From: Lithospermum erythrorhizon
Lineage: Eukaryota; Streptophyta; Magnoliopsida; Boraginales; Boraginaceae
Length of the DNA stretch: 64,000 nucleotides
Assembly: GCA_019722365.1 (NCBI GenBank)
Contig: JADFUC010000559.1
Span: 186,001-250,000 of the forward strand
Direction of reading: 5' to 3'
The translations under genes were made by a program, and so were the position numbers. Shown in pieces: positions 22,492 to 36,000 of the stretch; the stretch's first letter is position 1; the number at the start of each line of letters is the position of its first letter. The notes below the pieces were generated by a model. That model was not told the DNA's origin, did no database searches, and saw only the letters and a list, made by a program, of their open reading frames with translations.

Positions 22492-25386
22492 TGTTTCAAT
22501 TGGACAAAAAAAATAAAACAATTGCATGTAACGACTTAGTTGAGCATTGGAAACTTTAGGACCAAGACTTCTATGTGCTTAAATGGCCTATGACATCAAA
22601 TCAAGACAAAATGATACATCTATTTCATCTTTATGTACGATGTTAACAAAGTACAAATGGCATTAGTTTTGGAAACATGACAAGGGGGCAAAACGGCCTA
22701 AAATATTATTCCAGCCGGTGCATTAAACCCAAATAAAATATTTAGCTAATTAGACAATTGTTTAGTATCATGTTGAATCATGATGCATTCTTAGATAAAT
22801 TGTATTTTTACCAAGTCATTATGTTGGTTTGGCATCAATTTAGCATTAACTCTCCAAATTTTAAAAAGAAGTAGTCCAAAGTTTGGACTCAAAGCCTTGA
22901 AAGTTCAACAATATTTAGGAGAACATGAAAAATGACGTTGACGTTCGAATCATTTTTGTCCATGCTAAACAATTTTTAAATATGTAATAGTCTCATGGTA
23001 AGAAGAAAAATGATGTTAGAAAACCAAGATTTTAACCTTACTGTATAGTTGTACCGCATCGTCTTTTAGTTTTCACGATTCGATTCCCTCTTTCATGACA
23101 ATTTATTAGAACAATAAGTCCAACCAATTTATTTTAATTAAATGTTTTCGATTTATAACATGAGTTTTAACTTAAATTATATTTTATTTTTTTATCATAA
23201 CAAATATAAATTTACATCATTCGACTTATTTTTTTAAATAATATTATTTCCTTATCCAAACTTTTATTTGGTCGATCTAAAATGTTAATGAAAATAAGTT
23301 ATCGGAAGTACACTGTTAGACTATTAGATAATAAAATGCGTACATATAAAATGTGCCATATGGCAGAGTCCAGTTTTTGTTTTTGTTTTTGTTTTGAGAC
23401 AGGACTTCTCAAATTGAGCATTGAGATGAAAAAATCGCCTCACAATTGTTCTAGCAACAAGGGACATTTTTCATATTGATACATAAACATTTTAAGCGAA
23501 TTACTTTAATTGGACCCTCCTTTAAACAAATTGTCCATTTATGAGTCTGCCTTTATAACTGGATAATTTCCTAATAGACCATCCTAAATTGGTCAATTAG
23601 TATGATCCCCGTCGTCAAGTAAATCTACTTCATCAATTATCATGGACACTAATCCACTTTTACCTACTAATGGATTATTTACGGTTGAAAACCTCTTAAT
23701 AGGTCAAATTACATTTGATTTTTATGATTGTCAACCATTTGGGTATTTAGTCCAGGCTCCAGGGTCAGTTGAGAGTTGAGGAGCCAGAATGAGGACACAC
23801 TGGGGCACTTGCAGATTCATTCCTAAGAGTCGGGCCACTAGACATGACAATGGGGCAGACCGGACTATTCGTGGGTTTGGCCCGTTAGCCATGTTCACCT
23901 GGCCTAAGCCCCAGAGGCCACGAACAGCCTTGGTCCGTTTTATTAACTGATCGGACGGGGCGAGGTTGGGCCCGAGGTCCCGAATTGCCCGAACTCCAAC
24001 GGCATTCGTGGGTATTCGGGTCAGGCCCGACCGAGGCCCATTTAGGGGCCCAAGAATAAACGAGACCGGGTTAAACGGTGGCTGCTTGAGCATTTTGACC
24101 CAAAGTTTTGGACAAGTTATAGCACATGTTAGCTTAAAAAATAAAGTATTAATTTACATCTATCAATCATACGCTAGCCTTACAAGATTCACCATTCGAT
24201 CACTCCCTTATTGGGGCTTCCATGCATTGCTATGCTTAAAGAGGATGGTACAAGTTATTGAGGATGATATAATGTAGCTGAACTCTGAGAAGCAAGAGTG
24301 TTTCATAGCATTCACCATTCGATTGGTTGATGAGAACTATGTCTTGAAGCAAGAGTGTTTGAAGCTGGAGATGAGCACAAGGTGTTTGATTCGAAGTCTT
24401 AATCCCCAAAAATATTCAAAATTCTTACCATACAAGCATTGCACACAATCATCTGTAAACATTTTTCTTGTTTGTCTCACAGTGCAAGTCATCTTCTTCG
24501 TTTCGTTGTTAATAAGAACGTGAAATAAAGAAATGGTAAAGGGAAAAGATTTTCTGATTTTAGGGAAAGTTGAATGAAGAAATGGTAAAGGGAAAGGGTT
24601 TAATATTATAAAACAGACTGATTTCAAAACGAATTTTTTACTCCTAATTTTACTTAATAGACTGATTTACCCCTAATTTTTGTCATGTGTAGCTCACATG
24701 ACTTCAGTAAACAGAAAAATTAATTCCAAAACAAATTGAGACATGAAATTTAAACATGAGTGATCAAAAAGGTCAAAATAAAATTTAATCCTCAATTTTG
24801 CCAAGGTCGAAATAAGAAATTGATTTTACACTTCACATGATCCATAATTTTTTTTTGCTAAAAATAAGCGATCATATGAAACGTATAATCGATTATTGAT
24901 ACCTTGGAGAAAATGCATAGAAATATATCCACCCCATAGGAATCCAAGTGCACATGTGACATTGACTTAAGCTGACCCTCAGCCAGTACAATGATTGCCC
25001 AGGTGAGCTTTGGCCTTCAGTTCTCCTGTACTTTGTCACCACCCTAATCAAATAAATCTTTTTATGATTTTTCATCTCCTGGAGGCCCCTAACTAATCAA
25101 ATTTATGTTTTGGCACCCAATCTTTCAAATTCTTAGTTATCATTGATATCTAAATAATTTTACTAAAATGATGAAATGTCCACAGGACTTATGCCTTCTT
25201 ATGTGCACTATATAATTTAAAACATTAACAGTGTACATAAAATGTTGTATGTTATATCATACACCCTTTCTTTGGTGGTTTATGTTTGACCAATTTCATT
25301 ACAAAGGTGACAAAATTTGAGGAGTAATTATCGACATTGCCAAGTTCTTTCGAAAGCAGGATCGTCGGTATTTTAATCTCATTGAC
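22492..25386. other. intergenic, repeat debris
   Basis: AT-rich DNA with no supported gene. A GC-rich island at about 23750-24070 is built of ggcccg/cgaggc-type strings, as in subterminal repeats of degenerate DNA transposons. The reading frames across it are compositional artefacts. Confidence 0.4.
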
Positions 25387-26381
25387 AAGACGTAGCAGTT
25401 TGATCTCTATTGGTGACAGCTGTTGCACATTGTCTCAAATTGATGGAGAATAACGGTCAAAATAAGTTTGGACTCCAATTTTGGGTAAGTTTAAAATCTT
25501 TATAAACCTCAGAGGGGCATATTTAATATTTTATTAAAATTTTAAGTAAACCTGTAGGACATATTTATGGTTTTATTGAAATTTTGACATGTCTTTAATC
25601 TCTCTTAGTTTTCTCCCTCTCTCCTTTAATTTTACTCATTTTCCTGTCGGCTTACGTAGTTCTTTCCAAAATTTCACCACCATCAACAGCCATATCAATA
25701 AAAAATGAGTTCAATGAGAACTTCATCCTTAATATTGAATTCATTCTCAACCAGACAAGCCCACAAATACAATCATCACTCGACAGTCGACAATGAACCG
25801 TTCCAATCTGAACTCATGAATGAAATAATAATGAATCATCATCTAATTTGAGGCTAAGTAAATTAAATATCCCTCTATAATTATATCTTCACTAAAATAA
25901 ACCCCAATTGCATATCGCCCATCCACTAGAAATCCGAAAGTCGTACACCGAGAAAGCTAGAGGTGTATACGTATAGTTGTGAGAAAATGAAAGATGTAGT
26001 CATGGATATGCAAAGGACATGGCGATCGGAGTTGTCGGCTGCATTGAGCAGACTGGATTTTTTTTTTTTTTGATAAGTTGCCTCGAAGGAGGATCAAGAT
26101 TAAGTATAACTTGCCCTTTGGCTTACATTATCTGGATTTATTTTATTTGACGGTTTAATGACGGTAAGAAAGATCATAAGTGCCTCAAGTTTTGGAAACG
26201 GCGGAGGCTGGTGAGTGGACACCAAAATATTACATATGCCCCAAAAGTTTATGAAATTGCGAACTTGTCCCAAAATTGGAGTCCAAACTTGTTTGATCGT
26301 TAAACTTTAACGTCTCCATCAATTTGGAGATCAAAATACAACCTTTCGCGCCAATATCGCCGACCAAACTACTACGACGCT
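25387..26381. mobile_element. large inverted-repeat element (about 1 kb)
   Basis: The left arm (25387-25532) and right arm (26222-26381) are inverted copies. They share aagtttggactccaattttg, aaattgatggaga and ggggcata-taatattt, with gaps. About 690 bases lie between them, including a T-run and no coding frame. This is the shape of a foldback or Mutator-type non-autonomous element. I could not find a convincing target-site duplication, so the limits are approximate. Confidence 0.6.
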
Positions 26382-27460
26382 AATTATTAACGAATTGTAA
26401 AGTCAGCAACTTAATCCCACTCCTCAGCTTAATTCATTTTAGCAATTTAAGCCCAAATTTGAGACTACTCTACTTTACAAGTCTGCCTTAAGATAGGGGA
26501 GGGTGATCTTAGTGTGCGGCTTGTCGTGGATTAAACACGGAGAACGTCGAAGAAGGTTTCAATTCTAGCTACTGGCAAACTTAAATCTCTTGCTTGTTTA
26601 TTCATTTGATTGATTGATTGATTTTTTTGGAAAGGGGCCCCTATAATTAAAACCAGAGCCCATGCTCCATTATATATATTGGCATATTGTTAGATAGCAA
26701 GCTTGTAGGTCAACTTAAGCTGGAGTTACAAAAAACCATATGCAGATTCAGGTGTAAGTTTGAATGAGATTAATTTTGTTTGGGTAAGTTTATTGTAAAT
26801 GATCAATTATAACATACTACGAAATAGACTAGTTTACAAGTTGTATTATGTAGGGCTGCAAAATGAGAGAGTTGTCCAACTATAGCTTAGAAATGCTAAG
26901 AGGCTTAATTGATGGGGTCACTGCAACCAGCATTGGGCATGTGCAATGGAGACTTGAAGAAATTGGGACCAGGTGGCAGGTGCTAATCATTAGGATACCC
27001 TTCTATTTTCATCCCTTCCAACTAAAAAATAAAGGAATTTAAAAACAGTTGCAAAGCCAACGATTTTATATGCTACCAGTTTCTTACCCTCTATAAAAAA
27101 GAATGAGCACGATTCTAACTCTGCTCACATGTTTACCTTCAGATTTTTCATGGGTGGGGCACAAGTTTTAATCTGTTTCGAATGAAGCACATTTTATTTT
27201 GATGGTCGTAATAGAATGATAAAATAAATTAATGAATAGTAATGAATCGTAATCGTTCTCCCTATAGATTAGTTGATGTAGCACGTTAAGTTTTTTAAAT
27301 TTCATTATTCCGTTAGCCTCCGGCGTATTTATTAGCTATTAATTTTTTTGATATAATTTTTTTTCATTATATCATGATACTATAGAAAGGCAAAAATATA
27401 GCAAAAAGACAAAATGAGTGTATGCCTTTAGGTAGGATTCATTTGCCACTCTTCTTCTCT
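26382..27460. other. intergenic / upstream region of SOFL gene
   Basis: No gene seen. The stretch is AT-rich with short homopolymer runs. Confidence 0.4.
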
Positions 27461-27466
27461 AGCTCC

Positions 27467-27473
27467 TTATATA
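27467..27473 (+). promoter_or_regulatory. candidate TATA box of SOFL gene
   Basis: Tatata-type motif in the context ccttatatattgag, about 145 bases before the start codon. It is followed by a CT-rich leader typical of plant 5' untranslated regions. Assignment is by position and consensus only. Confidence 0.4.
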
Positions 27474-27617
27474 TTGAGAACCTAACATAGAGAATGCATG
27501 CAGCCAACCAATCAAACTTTTTTACTTTTTACTAATTTTTCTCTTTTTTCTTTCATTGTTCAAAAAGAAGAAGAAGCCAATAAGTCCTAAAAATTCAAGA
27601 ATCTATCTAGGCTAAAT

Positions 27618-28711
27618 ATGAATTTATCAAATTCTGAATGCAGTAGTGGTTGTGAATCAGGTTGGACCATGTATTTTGATCAGCACTCAGAGTCTCATCA
27701 AGGTCAATACAATAGGAATGATGAAGAAGAAACATTGAGAAGCAAAAGGGAGCATATCAATGATGATTATATTGAAGAACAAGAAAGTGAAGATTTGTCC
27801 ATGGTTTCTGATGCATCTTCTGGTCCTCCACATCTCCATGAAGATGAGAAATGTTATGTTAGAAATGAATACATTTCCTACTTATCAGATAAACCAGAGG
27901 AAAACCAGAAAAAAGTTAAGGGGTTAAAAAGAGAAGAAAAATCCCATCTTGATGATACTGCTAGCTCCCCTGTTGGGGCTTTTTCTAAGGCATGTTACAT
28001 CACACTACTAAACATCATTATCAAAAACTCAAAAAGAAATATGTTTTGGCAGCACCTATATCAATTTCACTTTCTTTCTTTTCTTTTGGCAGCACCTATA
28101 TAAATTTCAGTTTTTTTTTGTGTGTGTGTGTGTGGAAAGTTTGTTTTTGTCTAGGTTATTCTAATCTAACATGAAGGTGTAATTTCCTCAGGAGAAGGTG
28201 ACATTCAGTAAGCACTTCAGTTTCTTGAAGACTTCTGTAAAAAAGAAGGGGGCTTCTGAAAACCAGCAGGTCAATCTACAATTAATCATGTTGTTGATAA
28301 ACTTAGATTCAACAAAAAAGTACCACCAAACATTATTTCAAGAAACTTTAATTTTATATATTTCCTAAATAAAGGGGCATAGCTCAACTGGTAAAGGATC
28401 AAGAGTGTTAAATGTTATCATCCTAGCCTCTTCATGCGGTATGGGTTCGAGTCACGCAAGTGGCAGAATCTCGTATTGAAGTGGTTAAAGGAAGCTCTCG
28501 TCCCCTGATCAGTTGAGGCACATCCCGCGATTCACCTCCTCCGTAAAATTCCAAGACAGGAATCTCGAAAGACCGATCGTACACTTTTAATAAACTTTAA
28601 TTTCCTATATTTCCTAGATATTGTGACTCTATTCACCTTTTAATATAATTGTGCATTGTTTTCATAAATTTGTAGGTGATCTCCAAGATAAGAAGTGGTA
28701 GCAATAACTAA
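27618..28711 (+). CDS. SOB FIVE-LIKE (SOFL) family protein
   Basis: Three exons (27618-27989, 28192-28269, 28676-28711) give 161 residues. Both SOFL signature motifs are present: SGCESGWTMY at residues 10-19 and DLSMVSDASSGPP at 59-71. SOB5 and SOFL proteins of Arabidopsis raise the levels of specific cytokinins when overexpressed; their molecular activity is unknown. Exon 1 ends ..TTT TCT AAG followed by GCATGT, so intron 1 must use a GC donor with the normal ctcag acceptor. Use of the nearest GT (27994) would run straight into a stop. Exons 2 and 3 keep the frame and add a basic KHFSFLKTSVKKK segment. Intron 2 contains a SINE. A tandem duplication follows the stop codon. Confidence 0.88.
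28044..28113. repeat. 40-bp tandem repeat in SOFL intron 1
   Basis: The string ttttggcagcacctatat followed by aatttca occurs twice with a 40-base period. A (GT)n run follows at about 28119-28134. Confidence 0.75.
28370..28591 (+). mobile_element. tRNA-derived SINE in SOFL intron 2
   Basis: The body starts ggggcatagctcaactggta, with an A-box-like tagctcaactgg and a B-box-like gggttcgagtcac about 50 bases later. This is the pattern of a tRNA-derived polymerase III promoter. It is flanked by a long imperfect direct repeat (aaactttaat...atttccta) at about 28343-28368 and 28592-28617, a good target-site duplication for LINE-mediated insertion. The 3' half (tattgaagtggttaaa...gttgaggca) recurs at 50261-50359 and, more worn, near 40110-40255. 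Confidence 0.8.
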
Positions 28712-28714
28712 GGA

Positions 28715-29069
28715 GTTGACAAGTGGTTTTCATGGGAGAAAGTGTCAATGAGGAGAAATGCAAGATTAAAATTTTTTCTTGTAGAAAGGATCATTTTACT
28801 ACTATCTTTCTTTTAGTTATCCTTTTGTTTTGCCATTTGTTCCTGTATTTGTAGTGGGAGACAACCTGTAAATGTCCAAAACAATAATGTTGACAATTGA
28901 ATTGGTTTTCAAGGGAGAAAGTGGCAATTGAGATAAATGCAAGGTTATTTTTTTAATTGTATAAGGATCATTTTACTAACTTTCTTCTTAGTTTATCCTT
29001 TTGTTTTGCTAATGTTCCTGTCTTGTAGTGGGAGACAACCTGAGAATGTAAATGTCCAAAACAAAAATG
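28715..29069. repeat. ~175-bp tandem duplication in SOFL 3' region
   Basis: Copy 1 is at 28715-28888 and copy 2 at 28889-29069, directly adjacent. They share gttgacaa, gggagaaagtg, aggatcattttacta, tccttttgttttgc, gtagtgggagacaacctg and aatgtccaaaacaa. Copy 1 begins only a few bases after the stop codon, so both are likely in the 3' untranslated region. Divergence between copies suggests the duplication is not recent. Confidence 0.85.
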
Positions 29070-32000
29070 GTAAACCTTTTAATGCAGAAATTATTTTTTA
29101 ATAATATTATTGTCATCAACAAAATAATTTCTTACCATTATATGCATTTTTGTCTTCCATTAAGATTTTGCTCTCATGCATGAGATCGAGCACCTCGGAC
29201 CAACTATTTCCATCCCTTCTACCTATTAATTCATGCATTTCGACCAAACTCATTTGTAAATTAAAGTTCTATAAAAATTACCAAACAAGGTGATCTTTAT
29301 TTTTCCTTTTACTTTTACTTTTGTTTTTCACTACATCTACACTACATTTATGTATATAATTCCCAAATTTCCTCTTTAGGTACCAAACTAAGTCGATTGT
29401 AGCCTCGACACACAATCACATATAGTGAAATGCTCACAACCACATGAAGAAAGAGAGGAAGCAAAGAATTGAGCCCCATGTAGTTATTCTACTAGTTATT
29501 CTACTACTATGAGAATAGCTAGGTAGCTAAGAACAAAACTGAGGTAGACTTTGATGGGTAAATGTGGCAATGAAAATCTACTCTCAACTATAAAAAGACA
29601 TCCTAGCTTTAATTTGATTGCACTTTGATCCACTTAACTACTTAAGTCCCATTTTCCATGAAAACTCAGAAGAGGACCAAACAGAAGAAATCCCACATGT
29701 AATTTTGAGAGCTAGGCTTTACATTTTCATCCATATATACTTTTGATTGATGCAATTATTGTACTTGTTTTCTCTTGCATACGGAGTGATGATTTTGTCT
29801 TAGTGGCTTTAATTTGTTTTCTAGTGTTCCGTTCTCGTTACTATGTCACGTTTTAGCCGAATTAATAATTGTCGAATGGGTCTTAACAACCAAAGTTTAT
29901 TTTAGTGGAATCAAGTGAGTTTTTTATTAGAGGATTAATTTTCTATGTTTAAATGGTGCTAAATTTAAATCGTTGGATCACTTATTTTTTAATCCAATAA
30001 TTAATATGTAATAAGGACAGTTTGGAAATTTGGGTTTTTTAATTTTTTTATAAAATAGGCAAGAGCATATCTCGTCTTTATTTTCTTTCCTTTTCATTTT
30101 TTATTTTAAACTTCTATTTAAATTTATTTAATTTGAAATTACTTTAGATTTTATAACTAATCAATCTATAAACGTGCCATTTTTTAAGCGAATTTAAAAT
30201 GATAATCACTCTCGAATCTTTAAAATAAATCTGATAAATATCAAGTTAATTTTCATACTACTTAATTTCATTTAAATTGTAGTAGTATACCATTTGTGTT
30301 TTGGGTATGGTATCGTCAGCGATCTTTAAAATAAAGTTCATATTTTCTGGAAATGATATCTTGTAGGATTTTTAGAAAATCGCAGTATTAATTTGATTGT
30401 GACCCGATGTATTATTTTTATACTTGAATATGCACTAATAATATCATATTGATATCTGATATGGTATGTACTTGTCGCTAAAATATCATTATAATATGAT
30501 AGGGTTTGTTACGTAAGGCGATGTGAAAATTATAATATAATTATGTTTGAAATACAAATTTTATTATGGGTATGGTATGTAAAATGTCTTGAAATATAAA
30601 TACATTTTTTAATAATAGCGTACAGTTTTAGTAAAGATCTGGCCGAGGTATATCGAGAGAGATGAATTTATAAATAGAATAAAAAATAACATATAGTATT
30701 ACACAAATTGTATTAAAAGAAAATTCCTAAACATTAAATGGCATCAATTTCATTTTATTTTTGGCTGCACATTGTTGAGTTCTTTTCGTTCTATACGTCT
30801 TCGCCGTCTTTCGTTTCTTGAAAAGGTTGTCAGCGGTTCCATGATGGTGGATATTGGACGATGGTTGGTGTCTTATTTCCGTTAGTAAGGTATCGAAACA
30901 CAAAACAAATGTCAATAACATTGTTATGTACTAATGATTATGTGAGTATACCATTGTATACATAGATATGATATTTTATAAAATAAACTAAATGCATTCA
31001 CGCTCAGCTGGTGTGTTCGGACCACATAACTACAAACATATTTTCATATATGATATTACATTAATTATTATGAAATTCAAAATGCATAATAAAATACAAC
31101 CAACTAAAATAATCAGATTACATACATTAATACCATCAAATAGTCATACATGGTATTATATTCATCAAAACAAATACAATTATATTCAAAGAATACATGG
31201 TCTATCAATTTGTAAGGATCATGTGATATTTTTTTGACATAATAAAAGTATTATATGCGTGATATGGTATTGGATAATATAATATCAAAAGTAATTTTTA
31301 TTTTATATGAAATATATATACTATATAATTTGTGTTGGGTATGGTGTGTATTAGAAGGTTTAATACCGGTATATAGTAAATCATTGGTATTATATTCATC
31401 AACGATATACCATTACATTGAGAAGTTGGTATATCGGCATCTTAAAACATTGCATGATTCTTAGAATAATCAAATCAAGTAAATACCAAATCTGGCCTTT
31501 ACTGCATTGCCAAAATCCCATAACACTTGATTCCACGATTCCGCTAGGTTTGAGCGTCATCCTCTGAAAAGCTTCTGATAAATTAATTTAACAAATACAC
31601 TTAAAAACAATTACAGGTAACACCATGATAACATCATGCGTCATCTGCATCAAGCGAAATGCAACATAATTCAAAGTCAACCATGTTTTTGTCAATTCAG
31701 CGTAGTATTTTACTTTAAATTGAAAAAATCAAACTGAATTAGTATACAATGGTTGGTTCAAAAAAAAGTACATGATTCTCTTTTGCTATTTTTACCATTT
31801 TTATTCAATTTTTGTAATTTTTTTGGGTTTGATTATTGCTCCCTTAACTTGAATTGCTTGATGGAATTTTTATTCTTACATCTTCTGGGAAATTTGTGAG
31901 AGTTTTTTGGAGTTTAGGAAGTTTTAATGAATTTGCTCTTAACTTTGAATTTCTTTAATGTTGAAGTATTAGTATTTAATGAAATATATTTATTACAAAA

Positions 32001-32736
32001 AAGGAAACTAATTAATAGGAGGGATTAATATTAGCATTTAATAAAAATCTCCATTACAAAAAGAAACTAATTAGTAACGTCTGATTCTTATATTCTTATA
32101 ACAATCTTTACAGCCAAAGATACTTAATTTTTTTTCAGGAGGAGAATGTTTATAATCTTATACGTGAATCGGATAATGAATTTAATTCAGTTGAATAACC
32201 ATTTAAATATAACTCGAATCAAGTTAGTTTTATGTAAAGCTTTGAAGAGTATAGTGGCCACGGAAACCTATTTCAATTAATTGTTCTCTTTCGTATCAAT
32301 TCATTATCTAATTTATTTTATCTCATCAATTATTGGAGAAATCCCTTCGCACATGTGCACCTCCGGGGAGCTCCTGCTAAAGGTCAAAAAGCAGATTGTA
32401 AATATTTAATCGGTCATTAATATACATACTCAAAGTCTTCATACCTAGCTTCTAGGCCAGGAGAATATATATACATATGTTGAATTGCAATCTTAAGATA
32501 ATCGAAGAAAATTGTGGATATATGCACATTATCAAGCATGCGGCTATAAATTATAATCCAAGTATAGATAAGCATTAAGGTTAGGCACATAAGCACATTA
32601 TTATAGATTAGATTTTGGATGGATTTTGAGAGTGTTTGATGTTGGTTAGATATTTTTGTTATTAGACATGTAGAAGCAAGCATTAATCAAGGCATTGGTA
32701 AAAGTTTTTGTTGCAGAGCATCAGTTCGTATTTTGA
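29070..32736. other. AT-rich intergenic DNA with hAT-like subterminal repeats
   Basis: No gene is supported. Between about 30290 and 31450 there are many copies of short strings such as ggtatggtatg, taccattgtatac and ccggtatatag. Such repetitions are common in degenerate hAT elements. No termini or target-site duplication could be fixed. Confidence 0.35.
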
Positions 32737-33098
32737 TGTTGGAATGTGTATTGAAGAAGCTTGGCCGATCGGCGTCGTCTTGGTAGAGGCCAGCCAGTTC
32801 ACTGTGAAGGGCAGCGTGCTCGGCCGGCGGGGAGGATAATAATAGTTAATTAAGGCAGAAAATGTTTAGTTTAATTCTTTATTTCTTCAACTGCTTGATT
32901 TCTATATAAATCACAACTTTTGTATTGATCAAAAGAAGGAAATCATATTAATAAAAAATTATTTTTGCTTATATATTCTTCCTTCAAGAAATTACATTTC
33001 CTTCATTACTTTCAATAGCCATTTTCGACCAAAACTGTAAATCAAATTTGCAGATCAAATTTGTTCAATAAATCCAATATTGTTGGCTTGTTTTTCCA
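32737..33098 (+). repeat. 5' LTR of the degraded Ty1/copia element
   Basis: It begins tgttggaatgtgt, a common copia LTR start, and ends ..tttttcca directly before a primer-binding-like site tggtatcgaggc at 33101-33112 (compare tggtatcagagc of initiator-Met tRNA). A TATA-like tatataaat lies inside. No matching 3' LTR was found, so the limits rest on the TG..CA ends and the adjacent primer site. Confidence 0.6.
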
Positions 33099-36000
33099 TA
33101 TGGTATCGAGGCTATTAAAGCGTTCCTAAATCTCAGGAAGTTTATAAAAAAGCGATCGAGGCCGATTATGGCGAGAAGGGAGCAATTAGTAATGATAGAT
33201 GATTAAAATTCCGTTAACGACAGTATGGAAGGATGGAGTGAGAAAAACGGGGCCTATGTCTTTGAGTATTGGGAGGATAATCCTGGAATGTCGATTGTGT
33301 CTGTGGAGCTCAGGGAGAATAATTATGTTATTTGGTCTAGGACGGTCCAGATGTGCTTTGTGCAAAAGAAGGCAAACCGTTGATGAGTAGGATGGAATTT
33401 GAACCCGGACACGGAGGAGCTTCTTGTATAATGGATGGAAGAGAGTTGATTGTATGGTTAGTTGTTGGCTTTGAACTCCATTTCAAAGGCATGAGGCGAT
33501 TCATGTTCACAGTGCACATACGTTATGGGGAGGAGATTAAGGCAAAATGAGGGACAGGTAATGATCCTATGTTGTAGCCAACTTAGAGAGAAATTACTTC
33601 TTTATTTCGAAAGCTATGAGTGTTGTCGAGTTATTATTCAAGATGAAAAAGACACTTAGGACGAACTTAATGATTTGGAACTCCTTTTGTGTGCAGATGT
33701 ATTTGCGAGGATGTTCTTACTGTCTGTTGGAAGAAATATCGAAGGAAATATCGGAGAGCGGAGCTTATCTGATTCTTCGCTTTGGTTTTGAGTCCAAAAA
33801 TACTTGATGCTACATAAAGGGTCGATTTTGATGATATGGCTGATGACTCTTGTGAGCAAAGCACATTACATGGTTTCTAGGTGAAAGGAAATCTGCTATC
33901 AATTCGAATGCCGGTTTACTTTGGATCCTAGTGATGGTGAGTGGGTATTGGTGAAATCTTGTATGTGAATAACAAGAAATTCAAAGTGGGAAGAAGAAAG
34001 CCTTCTCGATTTGTGATCATTGGCATGAAAGGTCATGTCGAGGATACTTGTTACAAATTGAGAGGAAGGGGTTACCGAAAATTTAGTAATAAGTTTGAAA
34101 GGGAAATTTCAAAATACTTGAGAGGCTATAATCACGATTAATTTAGCACAAATGAGTAGAGGTGAATTCATAGACGGTAATGAATGATTAACAATCAACT
34201 AGCTGCTTTACAGTGACCTTTGGCTGACTTTGCAAAGGAGATGGTTAGAATGAAGGAGACAGTCAAAAGCTACAAACATGGAGATGATTAATTTTTGCTC
34301 GATGTGAAATTTGTAGGTGTGGGAGTTAACAATTTTGAGGAATAGTCATGTAAATCTTGGATTGTTGACACGAGTGCGTCAGTCGCATGTGGCAGCAATG
34401 GTTCATATTCACTAGTATGGCTGATTTGCGCCGCTTTTATCTCGATTATATTGCCTAATGGATGCATGCAGAAGGTCTTAAAATATATGGAAATGTGAGG
34501 TTGAGTTCTAAAATTGAAGTTAGTGATTGTTTATTTGTACCTAGTTTTAAAATTCAATTTGCTATACGTTACTTGAAGTGTATTAAGGAGGATTTTGTAA
34601 TGCTTCGCATTAAAGCTTACGTTTATTGCATATTGCGGGATAGCAATCTAGAGATATTGTTGGAATTGCTACCAGTAAAAATGTCTTTATGTGTTGGATG
34701 TAAACTCTTTCGGAGATAGCGAGGATACAAAAGATTTCTTCTTTGTTTACCAAATTAACTTTCAAAGTTGTAATCTGTGATTACTTTCAGTGTAAATGAT
34801 TGTAGTGTATGGCGTACTAAGCTAGGGCATTGTTCTTTTACGTGCTCTTAAGCATCACTGATGTCTTGAGAAAGCGTAGTAATAATAAGAATATCGCTTG
34901 CTTAATGATGTATGCCTCTTTTCTAAGCAACATAGGCCCAAGAATTTCCTTTGAGTAATGCTCGAGACTAAGGCGGCTTTTTATATGATACATGCAGATG
35001 TGTAGGGGCATATGGGACTCCTACATGCAAGTGTTAAATCAGTGAGAATTGGTTCCATTTATTATGCCCGTTGCGGCAAATTATGGCGATTCGTTTACAG
35101 TTAGGTTAAATCTTGATTATCGGAACTTTTAGTGTTCAACTTAGTAATTGTATAATATTACTAGTGTGGGTTAATGATAGTTTAAGGGGTTGTGAGCGAT
35201 TGCTAGATCTTACTGCGTTAATCGTTATAATAATAGTAATTGGTCAATTATTATTATTATACAACTTACTATTATAAAGGCCTAGAAGGTCCATGGCATC
35301 TGATGGCGATTGAGTTATATTCGTATATGGAAATTAAAGAGAACTATATAATTGAGAAATGTATTTCTCGATTACAAGGAATTACGTTTAGCTGTAGAAT
35401 ATCGATTGAACAAATAGAATCAATTAAATAGTTATTTAATTGGTTGAGTAATTCAATATTATCGATAACTTGAAGATTGTGATATTGACTTCATTCTTAT
35501 TTAATTAGCTTAATTAAATAGTTCGACTGAATGTGACTTCGTTAATTGTCTTAACGGTAATAGAGTTAGCGAGTCGGCTAATCTTAGCAGGGTTGCTTAT
35601 CGGGCTTGTTTAACTGTACATATAACAGGCTTTAGGAGTTTTCATCGTAAGTTTTTGTAAAACTTTTCACCAAATCTAGTAGCCGCCCCCCACTGGCGAA
35701 ATTCTCCCAGGAATTTTGGGGTTTTGATTTTTTGTTCATCGCTTGTTTACTAGCATAGATTGGTTCTTGAGTTCAACCCCTCACGAGGTGTGGGTAACTA
35801 GAGATATCATGCGATTGATATTCTGACAAGGAGCTGAAGGAAGTCAAATTGCGTTGTGAATTTGGAAAGCGTCAATAGTTTGGTGGAATTTATTCCGGCT
35901 ATGGCTACATAAGTCCTACGTACATATATTTGAGTATATGTTTTTGTATTGAATAATGTAGTATGCACTTTAAAGATCCACGGAACTATGGATTTGTATT

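Noticed and set aside
23731..24277. Overlapping frames of about 100-120 codons on both strands in a GC-rich patch
   Set aside because: The frames are opposite-strand images of ggcccg/cgaggc-type repeats, with no domain-like pattern. The patch looks like transposon subterminal sequence.
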